This document shows positions 1-5,964 of a stretch of DNA of 8,792 bases, piece by piece. The notes under the pieces are model-generated. The model saw only the letters and a program-made list of their open reading frames with translations, was not told where the DNA came from and did no database searches. The first letter of the stretch is position 1; each line of letters begins with the position of its first letter. This stretch comes from an uncultured Eubacteriales bacterium. GTDB taxonomy: Bacteria > Bacillota > Clostridia > Oscillospirales > Acutalibacteraceae. The stretch covers positions 1 through 8,792 of the forward strand of contig CAJTXF010000090.1 of the NCBI GenBank assembly GCA_910580045.1, written 5' to 3'. A program made the translations under genes and the position numbers.

Positions 1-1
1 T

Positions 2-652
2 GAAACGCTGAAATGCGAGGTCAAGGAGCTGACCCGTGACGAAGCGATTATCGTCATGGTGGAAAGCAATCTTCAACGAACTACCATTTTACCGAGTGAG
101 AAAGCCTTTGCGTACAAGATGCGGCTTGAAGCAATGAAACGACAGGCAGGCAGACCCACAAAAGATAATTATTCCCCAGTGGGTAATAATTCTGAATTTG
201 CTACTTCAAGTGACGAACTTGCCGAAAAAGTGGGCGAAAGCAAAAATCAGATTTTCCGATATATCCGTTTGACCGAGCTTGTACCCGAAATTCTCCAAAT
301 GGTAGATGAAAGGCGGATTGCTTTTCGTCCTGCGGTGGAAACCTCATATCTTACCGAGGGACAGCAATACACCCTGCTTGAAGCCATGGAGTACAACGAT
401 GCCACCCCGTCACTTGCACAGGCTATCAAAATGAAGAAGTTTATGCAGGACGAAAAACTCACGGACGAGGTTATCAGCTCCATCATGGAAGAAGAAAAGC
501 CCAACCAGAAAGAAAAGCCCGCCTTTAAGGACGAGAGGATAACCAAGCTCATACCGAGGTCAATCCCCAGAGGGCAGGAAACGGATTTTGTCGTTAAGGC
601 GTTGGAGTTCTACAACCGACACCTGCAGCGGCAGCGAAGTCAAGAGAGATAG
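2..652 (+). CDS. parB: ParB-like partition protein of an integrative conjugative element, C-terminal part
   Basis: The reading frame is open from the left edge (codon at 2), so the true start lies outside the window and 216 residues are visible. The first visible residues run into the ParB motif TRDEAIIVMVESNLQR (about residues 11-26). This is followed by the linker ILPSEKAFAYKMRLEAMKRQ and then a helix-turn-helix segment, with LAEKVGESKNQIFRYIRL and AFRPAVETSYL as landmarks. The ATG at 56 falls inside the conserved motif and is not the start. ParB proteins bind parS-like sites and work with a ParA ATPase. Proteins of this exact type usually sit beside parA in Tn1549/CTn4-like conjugative elements of Clostridia. 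The tail is charged (IMEEEKPNQKEKPAFKDER) and ends in a basic RHLQRQRSQER. The downstream transfer genes normally expected (PcfB, VirD4) are absent here. The family is secure; membership of a still-mobile element is inference. Confidence 0.9.
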   Translation, partial: ETLKCEVKELTRDEAIIVMVESNLQRTTILPSEKAFAYKMRLEAMKRQAGRPTKDNYSPVGNNSEFATSSDELAEKVGESKNQIFRYIRLTELVPEILQMVDERRIAFRPAVETSYLTEGQQYTLLEAMEYNDATPSLAQAIKMKKFMQDEKLTDEVISSIMEEEKPNQKEKPAFKDERITKLIPRSIPRGQETDFVVKALEFYNRHLQRQRSQER

Positions 653-662
653 CCGCACACCG

Positions 663-682
663 AGGGCGAAGTCTGCCCTTTT
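663..682 (+). terminator. Weak candidate terminator after parB
   Basis: AGGGC (663-667) pairs with GCCCT (675-679) across a 7-nt loop and runs into TTTT (679-682), 10 nt after the parB stop. The 5-bp stem is short, so termination would be inefficient at best, and a chance match is possible. Confidence 0.25.
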
Positions 683-807
683 GCGGCATGAGTGGATAGC
701 CACGGTATCGGCTTCCCCCTCTCCACACCTCTCCCCCTTTATACTGCCAGTAACTATCCGAGAAAAAGAATATCTGCAAATCCCCGTAGGGACTGAAATT
801 CCCACCT

Positions 808-836
808 TTGAGGTTTTTAGCGGTTTTCCGTATAAT
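808..836 (+). promoter_or_regulatory. Sigma-A-type promoter upstream of a short ORF
   Basis: TTGAGG (808-813), a 17-nt spacer and a perfect TATAAT (831-836) form a near-consensus housekeeping promoter. The expected start site, about 842-844, falls just before the ribosome site AAAGGAGG (845-852). The transcript would therefore have a very short leader. The exact spacing of promoter, ribosome site and ATG makes chance unlikely, but it is not proof. Confidence 0.6.
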
Positions 837-860
837 GGAGCCACAAAGGAGGACGATTCT

Positions 861-953
861 ATGGCTGGCCCTGCCTGTTGGGACGCTGGGGCGCTGGGCG
901 GCATTTTTTCTCAGCAGCAGGACAGAGGACAAAAAACTCCCGGCCGAGGATAA
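861..953 (+). CDS. Short hypothetical ORF with a strong ribosome site (30 aa)
   Basis: ATG at 861 follows AAAGGAGG (845-852) with 8 nt spacing and lies just downstream of a TATAAT promoter. The product starts MAGPACWDAGALGGIFSQQQ and ends in a Gly/Lys/Arg-rich tail. I recognise no family. It has no clear membrane segment and a composition typical of non-coding frames. The overlapping frame 835-960 would encode a more protein-like 41-residue peptide with a hydrophobic centre (ILWLALPVGTLGRWAAFFL). Its ATG lies inside the -10 box, however, so the promoter could not transcribe it. Possible explanations are a leader peptide, the 5' end of a transfer gene cut off by rearrangement, or a small element protein whose frame has been damaged. 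Confidence 0.35.
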   Translation: MAGPACWDAGALGGIFSQQQDRGQKTPGRG

Positions 954-1067
954 GCTATAGCTGTAGAATTTGCTGGTTCCCTCTATTGCAATTGGCTTCC
1001 GGCAGAGTTGTCAGGTAGCGCGGCGACAGACTCTAAGATGGGCGTACATTGGATATGGCTGTATTAC

Positions 1068-1109
1068 AGAAACAAGGCATGGCCCGTATCCGGGCCATGC
1101 CTTGTTTTT
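1068..1109. terminator. Strong bidirectional intrinsic terminator of the sugar operon
   Basis: AACAAGGCATGGCCCG (1071-1086) is perfectly complementary to 1091-1106 across a 4-nt loop (TATC), a 16-bp stem that can extend by 1-3 pairs. It starts 18 nt beyond the hydrolase stop codon in the minus direction, where the tail reads TTTCT. In the plus direction the tail is TTTTT (1105-1109). It can thus end the minus-strand operon and also stop readthrough from the conjugative-element side. Confidence 0.85.
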
Positions 1110-1123
1110 GTGTTCACTGATGC

Positions 1124-2644
1124 TTAGCTCTGCCTTGTCAGTCTTACTGCCATATACTCCTTGCCAGGGAGCTGGACACGGAACTTGCCGCTATGGATGC
1201 CTCCATCCGTAATTGTCATTTCCCAGGTGTCAATAATCTCTACTTTCCACTTGTCCTCCGGAGACTTATGGAAGTCTCGGAAGCTGGGCCGGCCAAAGCC
1301 ATAGTAATGAATTTCGTAGCCAGGGGTGCCGTCAGGGCCCATGAAGTCCACCCCATCAGGCACGCCCACGATTTCGTCAAAACTGCCCTGGCCCCGCTTC
1401 AGGCCATAGCCCGGGGTCTCACACAGGATTTTGTGAAGGAAGCGGATTCGCTCAGGGCTCTCCCCATGGAGGGGCCCGCCGTGGCTCCACCAGAGAATGT
1501 CGTTCTCCTCGTCCATAAAGGTCTCCCCATGGCCCGCATAGCCGCCCCGGATGCTGGCCTCCCAAAAACGCCGAGTCAGCTCCTGGCCAGAGATGTTCCC
1601 CCAGCCCATGTCCACGTTGCCCTCATAGCTGATTTCATCCCACACAATAGGCTTGGCCCACCGGGTGCGGTACTCGTCAGTATACTCCACATGCCTGTAA
1701 AGGTCCTGCCTTTGCAGGCTGCAGTGGGTGACCCAGGGGCGGCTGTGGTCATAGAAGGCCATACAGTTGTGAATACCCCGCAGATGCTTGTAAGGGTCCT
1801 TCTCACAGAGAATTTTGGCATACCGCTCCCAGTCCTCCAGCTTCTTGTCAAAAAGCAAATCATACTCATTAGCCAGGCTCCACCATACATTACGGTAGGC
1901 GGCAAACCGGGCCACTACATATTTCCAGTACAAATCGTCCTGCTCTGGGGTCATGGCAGAAAAGCCCCAGCGGTCATAGGGGTGCATAACAATAATGTCC
2001 GCCTCAATCCCCCGCTCCATCAGCTCCACAATGCAGCGCTCCATCCGCCGGAAGTGCTCTGGGTTAAACCGGGTGAAGTCCCAGGCATTGCCCTCAAAGC
2101 TGACGTGATAGGAAAAATTCTCCTCACACAGGCCGGAATTGTCCACTGGCGTGCCCTCATATGGGAAAGTCTCTGGATCCCGGAAGTTGTGGATATAGTG
2201 CTTAGGGAACACGCAGAAGCGCATTTTGTTGAAATAACCCTTGTCCAGCTCTTCGAGAGTCTGCCGGTGGGTTTCCTCTGGCTGGTGGGCCCAGGCATAG
2301 CAGGTGGTGCCCACGGAGTAGTAGGGCGTGGTATCCTCATAGGCAAAATGGAATTGGTTGGCCACACGCATAGGGCCGTGATTGCCCTCCTGCGGCGGGG
2401 TGACAGTAAACTCACCAGTAACAGCCTCCCCAAAACTGCCATTCATCTCATAGGTGTACTCTCCCTCAAAGCTGGGCATGAACCGGGCCTTGTAGGTCCC
2501 ATCACCGTCATAAAAGCCATCCACTGTCACAATCTCATTCTCACCCTTGAAAATAGCTGTGCAGGTGTAGTCCGTAAAGGGGTTGCCGTCTGTTTTGCCT
2601 GGGGCGCTGATTTCAAACATGCCCCATTTTTCTGCGGTTTGCAT
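1124..2644 (-). CDS. Intracellular apiosidase-like glycoside hydrolase (DUF5060/DUF4038/DUF5605 architecture)
   Basis: 506 residues. An N-terminal beta-sandwich (about 1-85; DUF5060-like, PSFEGEYTYEMNG at 57-69) precedes a TIM-barrel of the DUF4038/apiosidase-like type (about 95-400) and a small C-terminal beta domain (about 415-506; DUF5605-like). Likely catalytic acids are E260 in WSLANEYD (255-262) and E337 in WDEISYEG (335-342). The barrel also carries HPYDRWGFS (221-229) and GGYAGHGETF (367-376). The start at 2644 was chosen over an ATG at 2686 because AAGGAGG lies 6 nt before it and the longer start would overlap the kinase by 31 bp. No signal peptide is present, so it should act in the cytosol on an imported glycoside. 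Some members of the wider family (GH140) release D-apiose. Last gene of the operon, 11 nt after the kinase. The fold is confident; substrate specificity is inference from the neighbours. Confidence 0.85.
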   Translation of the reverse strand: MQTAEKWGMFEISAPGKTDGNPFTDYTCTAIFKGENEIVTVDGFYDGDGTYKARFMPSFEGEYTYEMNGSFGEAVTGEFTVTPPQEGNHGPMRVANQFHFAYEDTTPYYSVGTTCYAWAHQPEETHRQTLEELDKGYFNKMRFCVFPKHYIHNFRDPETFPYEGTPVDNSGLCEENFSYHVSFEGNAWDFTRFNPEHFRRMERCIVELMERGIEADIIVMHPYDRWGFSAMTPEQDDLYWKYVVARFAAYRNVWWSLANEYDLLFDKKLEDWERYAKILCEKDPYKHLRGIHNCMAFYDHSRPWVTHCSLQRQDLYRHVEYTDEYRTRWAKPIVWDEISYEGNVDMGWGNISGQELTRRFWEASIRGGYAGHGETFMDEENDILWWSHGGPLHGESPERIRFLHKILCETPGYGLKRGQGSFDEIVGVPDGVDFMGPDGTPGYEIHYYGFGRPSFRDFHKSPEDKWKVEIIDTWEMTITDGGIHSGKFRVQLPGKEYMAVRLTRQS

Positions 2645-2650
2645 GATTTT

Positions 2651-2657
2651 CCTCCTT
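2651..2657 (-). promoter_or_regulatory. Ribosome site deciding the hydrolase start
   Basis: AAGGAGG on the minus strand overlaps the TAA stop of the kinase (2658-2656) and lies 6 nt before the ATG at 2644. This near-perfect site fixes the hydrolase start and suggests translation is handed over from the kinase gene. Confidence 0.8.
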
Positions 2658-4098
2658 AAAGCAGCATATTGACTGCGTTTTTCCAACCATCCAGGCGCTT
2701 CTCACGCCAGGCCTTATCCTTCTTGGGCGAATACACAACGCGCTCTGCCCGGGTGTTAATGTCTGATGGGTACAGCCCACAGGCAATGCCCGCGCAGTAT
2801 CCCGCTCCAATGCCAGAAAGCTCCTCCCGCTCTGGCACAGCCACAGACAAGCCCAGAATATCCGCCTGAAACTGCATCAGATAGCTGTCACGGGTAGGGC
2901 CTCCATCTGCCCGTAGCTCTGTCAAGCTGACGCCTTCACACCTCATGGCGTCTATTACATCCGCAATCTGATAGCCAATGGATTCCTCTGCAGCCTTGAC
3001 AATTTCCGCCCGGCCAGTGCTCCGGCTCATGCCGCAGAGAATGGCTTTGGCGTCTGACTTCCAGTGAGGCGCGCCCAGCCCGGTAAAGGCCGGGACCAGA
3101 TAGGTGTCATCCTCAGGATTGGCCCCAGCGGCCACAGTGCCGGCTTCTTTGGATGAGCTCAGCAGTCCCAGGCTGTCCACCACCCATTTGATAACAGAGC
3201 CAGTATAGTTGATGTTGCCCTCAAGTACATACTCCACTTTGCCGCCCATGCCCCAGGCCAGGGAGGTGACCACTCCATTGCCGCTGAAAACAGGCCGTTG
3301 TCCCACGTTCACCATTACCGAGGAGCCAGTGCCATAAGTGGCTTTTCCCATGCCTGGCTCCACGCAGCCCTGGCCGAACAGGGCGCCATGAGAATCGCCA
3401 AGCACACCATATATCGGTATTTTATGAGGAAGCACACCATCCATGTTGGTCTCGCCAAAGCAGCTGTCGCTCATGCAGACCTCGGGCAGCATATGAGGGT
3501 CTACGCCGAACAGATGACACAGCGATTCATCCCATGTCAAGGTGTTGATGTTGAACAGCTGGCTCCGGCTGGCGTTGGAGTAGTCAGTCTTGTGCTGACC
3601 GGTAAGTTTGCAGACCAGCCAGCTGTCGATGGTTCCTGCGCATAGGCTGCGCCCTGAAATGTCTGGCGTATTCTCCAAAATCCAGGCCCACTTGGCTGCC
3701 GGGAAGTAGGGGGACAGCCGCAGGCCTGTCTTTTGGCGGATAGTTTCAGCGTGGCTTTCCAGCCGCTCGCAGATGGGCTGGGCCCTGCCGCACTGCCAGA
3801 CCACTGCGTCTGCCACAGGTTCGCCAGTATCCCTGTCCCAAATAAGGGCAGTCTCTCGCTGGTTGCTGATGCTCATGGCCACAATAGATGTCGAATCAGC
3901 CCCTGTGCTGTTAAGTAAATTCCTTGTCGCCATAATGGTGTTCTGATAAATCTCCATGGGGTCATGGCTGACCCAGCCCTGCTGGTTAATTATCTGCCGG
4001 TGGGGCAAATCCGCTCGGCCCGCCAATGCCCCTGTTTCGTCCAAGAGCAGCGCCTTGGTGCCAGAGGTACTCTGGTCAATACTGAGAATATGCTTCAC
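2656..4098 (-). CDS. Glycerol-kinase-like FGGY sugar kinase, candidate D-apulose kinase
   Basis: 480 residues, with two actin-like lobes. ATP-site motifs are IDQSTSGTKALLLD (7-20), YGTGSS (255-260) and ADGGPTRDS (397-405). The catalytic base is probably D235 in GDSHGALFGQG. It resembles GlpK more than xylulokinase: SNQRET (78-83), VVWQCGRA (99-106) and SPYFPAAKWAWILEN (129-143) align with the GlpK segments that hold glycerol, so R81, E82, Y131 and D235 match the known glycerol contacts. The start is a GTG at 4098 that overlaps the upstream TGA as GTGA, with GGAGGG at 4113-4108 as ribosome site. Upstream in-frame ATGs would lie inside the transketolase gene. In this operon it should phosphorylate the ketose made by the isomerase. 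The tertiary-alcohol end of apulose resembles glycerol, which fits the pocket. Plain glycerol kinase, or a kinase for another ketose, remains possible. Confidence 0.85.
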   Translation of the reverse strand: MKHILSIDQSTSGTKALLLDETGALAGRADLPHRQIINQQGWVSHDPMEIYQNTIMATRNLLNSTGADSTSIVAMSISNQRETALIWDRDTGEPVADAVVWQCGRAQPICERLESHAETIRQKTGLRLSPYFPAAKWAWILENTPDISGRSLCAGTIDSWLVCKLTGQHKTDYSNASRSQLFNINTLTWDESLCHLFGVDPHMLPEVCMSDSCFGETNMDGVLPHKIPIYGVLGDSHGALFGQGCVEPGMGKATYGTGSSVMVNVGQRPVFSGNGVVTSLAWGMGGKVEYVLEGNINYTGSVIKWVVDSLGLLSSSKEAGTVAAGANPEDDTYLVPAFTGLGAPHWKSDAKAILCGMSRSTGRAEIVKAAEESIGYQIADVIDAMRCEGVSLTELRADGGPTRDSYLMQFQADILGLSVAVPEREELSGIGAGYCAGIACGLYPSDINTRAERVVYSPKKDKAWREKRLDGWKNAVNMLL

Positions 4099-5036
4099 TT
4101 CAGCAGTCCCTCCGCTGCGGCCGCGATACCCTTTCCAGTGAGCCCATAGTGGGCAAACACTTCCGGCGAAGTACCAGTAATGACAGGCGCATCCGGCAAG
4201 GAGAGACACTTTACACGCTTGGGGCAGCATTCCCCCAGCACCTGAGCGACCATACTCCCCAACCCGCCATATGGAGAGTGTTCTTCCACTGTGAGCACAA
4301 TATCTGCCATCTGCGCTGCCTCAATGACGGCTTCTTTATCCAAAGGCTTCACACAGTACATATCCAGCACGCTGGCAGCTATACCGGCCTCCTCCAAAAG
4401 CCGCGCGGCCTCCAGGGCAGGGCGCACCATCTCACCACAGGCGATAAGGGCGGCCTTGACCCGCTCTCCCCGCCCACGCAGCCAGGTAGCCCGATTCAGG
4501 GTAAAGGGGCAGTCCTTGTCAGTGTAGATATCCTCCACCGGATTGCGCCCCACTCGGATGTAGGCAGGCTTTTCGTCTTCTAAGAGGGCCTGGATTAGGT
4601 ATTTGGTTTGGTGCCTGTCACTGGGAAGATATACCCGCATATTGGGCAGAGCGCTCATGGCCGCAATATCCTGAGCTGAGTGATGGCTCATTCCCAAGGC
4701 CCCATAGCTGATGCCGCCGGAAATGCCAATGAGCTTCACATTGGTATTGGAGTAGGCGCAGTCCACCTTGGCCTGTTCATAGCTCCGGGTGCTGAGGAAG
4801 CAGGCAGGGGATGCGGCAAAGGCCTTCTTTCCGCAGGCAGCCAGACCTGCCGCAATGCTCACCAGGTTCTGCTCAGCAATGCCAACCTCCACAAACTGCT
4901 CAGGAAACTTCTCAGCAAAAGATGCCAGGGACGCACTGCCCCGGCTGTCGCTGCACAGGACGAAAATATCCTTGTCAGTTTCCGCATGGGCCATGAGGGT
5001 CTCACAGATGGCCTGGCGGTTGGGAATCTTATTCAT
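4095..5036 (-). CDS. Transketolase C-terminal subunit (pyrimidine-binding and C-terminal domains), AptB-like
   Basis: 313 residues. The pyrimidine-binding domain (about 1-170) has the proton-relay glutamate E55 in VGIAEQNLVSIAAGLA (51-66), and also ACFLSTRSYEQ (78-88), GGISYGALGMSHHSAQD (107-123) and YIRVGRNP (159-166). The C-terminal domain (about 185-313) has LDMYCVKPLD and TVEEHSPYGGLGS. This is the normal second half of a split transketolase and needs the N-terminal subunit encoded just upstream to form thiamine-diphosphate sites. The ATG at 5036 lies within the end of the upstream gene (8-bp overlap), with AAAGGGG before it. An ATG 27 nt further upstream would give a nonconserved extension. 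The downstream kinase overlaps by 4 bp. The role as apulose-4-phosphate transketolase is inferred from the operon; ordinary xylulose/ribose transketolase activity cannot be excluded. Confidence 0.9.
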   Translation of the reverse strand: MNKIPNRQAICETLMAHAETDKDIFVLCSDSRGSASLASFAEKFPEQFVEVGIAEQNLVSIAAGLAACGKKAFAASPACFLSTRSYEQAKVDCAYSNTNVKLIGISGGISYGALGMSHHSAQDIAAMSALPNMRVYLPSDRHQTKYLIQALLEDEKPAYIRVGRNPVEDIYTDKDCPFTLNRATWLRGRGERVKAALIACGEMVRPALEAARLLEEAGIAASVLDMYCVKPLDKEAVIEAAQMADIVLTVEEHSPYGGLGSMVAQVLGECCPKRVKCLSLPDAPVITGTSPEVFAHYGLTGKGIAAAAEGLLK

Positions 5037-5865
5037 GCTGCACACGCCCCTTTCCTGCGGCAAAGTCCCGCTTGAGCTGCTCGTATTCCTCTTGATTGGG
5101 CAGATGATGGTGCCAGCCTGCCTGGTTCTCCATCAGCGGAGAGCCGTACCCCTTGGTGGTATTGGAAATAATAACGCTGGGTTTTCCTTTGGCTTCCTTT
5201 GCCTGGCAGTAAGCCTGGTCCACCTCTGCTATTTTGTCACCGTTGATTTCTATCACATTCCAGCCAAAGGCTGCGAAGCGCTCCGCCAAGGGCTCATGGG
5301 CCATTACATCCTCAGTGGAGCCGGAAATTTGCAGTTTATTTCTGTCCACCACTGCGCAGAGATTGTCTAAGCGGAAGTGCCCGGCAGCCATGGCCCCTTC
5401 CCAGACAGAGCCCTCAGCCAGCTCGCCGTCCCCTATGATGGTGTAGACCCGGTATGCCTGTCCGCCGCGCTTGGCGGCCAAAGCCATGCCCACACACACC
5501 GGCAGGCCATGGCCCAGTGAGCCGGAGTTCATCTCAATGCCGGGCAGTTTGTTGTTGGGGTGACCGATGTAAGAGGAGCCGAACTTGGAGAATCCCGCTG
5601 TCACGTCCGCCAAATCCAGGAATCCCCGGTGGCAGAGCACAGCATAATATGCCTCCATCGCGTGCCCTTTGCTGAGAATAAACCGGTCCCGCTCTGGCTC
5701 GCTGACAGTCGCAGGCGTGATGTTCAGATGGTTTTCGTAGAGCACCAGCAAGGCGTTCAGCAGGCTCATGTCTCCACCGATATGCCCGCCGCCTCCGGCC
5801 ATAATGATGTCCAGAATCTGCTGGCGCAAATCCCAGCTGAGGAGCTCTAAATCGTATATGTTCAA
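5029..5865 (-). CDS. Transketolase N-terminal subunit (thiamine-diphosphate domain), AptA-like
   Basis: 278 residues, the usual size of the N-terminal half of a split transketolase. Visible motifs are GGGGHIGGDMS (24-34), DRFILSKGHA (60-69), NSGSLGHGLPV (113-123) and the diphosphate/Mg signature GDGELAEGSVWEG (145-157) closing at DRNKLQISG (174-182), with G145-D146 and N176 as expected metal and cofactor ligands. WHHH (251-254) supplies a late histidine. The start is a TTG at 5865, with AGGGAT (5874-5869) 3 nt before it. No ATG exists before residue 22, and the N-terminus beginning here matches family length. It transfers a two-carbon ketol unit from a phosphorylated ketose to an aldose phosphate. 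Together with the overlapping downstream subunit and the kinase it fits cleavage of apulose 4-phosphate, by inference. Confidence 0.9.
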   Translation of the reverse strand: MNIYDLELLSWDLRQQILDIIMAGGGGHIGGDMSLLNALLVLYENHLNITPATVSEPERDRFILSKGHAMEAYYAVLCHRGFLDLADVTAGFSKFGSSYIGHPNNKLPGIEMNSGSLGHGLPVCVGMALAAKRGGQAYRVYTIIGDGELAEGSVWEGAMAAGHFRLDNLCAVVDRNKLQISGSTEDVMAHEPLAERFAAFGWNVIEINGDKIAEVDQAYCQAKEAKGKPSVIISNTTKGYGSPLMENQAGWHHHLPNQEEYEQLKRDFAAGKGRVQHE

Positions 5866-5964
5866 AATATCCCTGCTTTCTTTTTTGAGTAATGCCGGCC
5901 TCCGGCAGCTGAAAGAATCCTGCGCCCTTTTTCTTCGCGCCCCGCCGGGTGAGAAATGCTGGGG
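5866..5964 (-). other. 99-nt gap between isomerase and transketolase genes
   Basis: This is the only sizeable gap among the catabolic genes. It contains a small perfect hairpin (TGCCGG at 5893-5898 with CCGGCA at 5902-5907, 3-nt loop), an A-rich stretch before the TTG start and no T-tract on the minus strand, so it is not a terminator. No convincing promoter was seen. It may be a processing or stability element, or just a spacer. Confidence 0.4.

Larger units (their letters stand above)
653..1123. other. Intergenic stretch between the conjugative-element ParB and the sugar operon
   Basis: This 470-base stretch has no long credible gene. It holds a weak hairpin after parB, a promoter at 808-836, a 30-codon ORF at 861-953 and the operon terminator at 1071-1106. 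After the TAA at 951-953 the same frame stays open to the TAG at 1125-1127, including an ATG at 1038 (MGVHWIWLYYRNKAW). That could be remnant coding sequence, but no ribosome site precedes it. The junction between element DNA and the sugar operon most likely lies between about 1065 and 1123. No attachment-site repeat is visible. Confidence 0.5.

Noticed and set aside
1193..2659. 488-codon open frame on the plus strand antisense to the glycoside hydrolase
   Set aside because: It is the mirror of a GC-rich gene with strong codon bias. It has no ribosome site and no family motif, while the opposite strand encodes a clear hydrolase with catalytic motifs.
2642..2686. Longer hydrolase start at ATG 2686
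   Set aside because: It would overlap the kinase by 31 bp and add nonconserved residues. The ATG at 2644 has AAGGAGG at ideal spacing.
4096..4230. Longer kinase start at 4230
   Set aside because: The extra 44 residues lie in the out-of-frame end of the transketolase gene and precede the true FGGY N-terminus. GTG at 4098 gives the normal length and a GTGA overlap.
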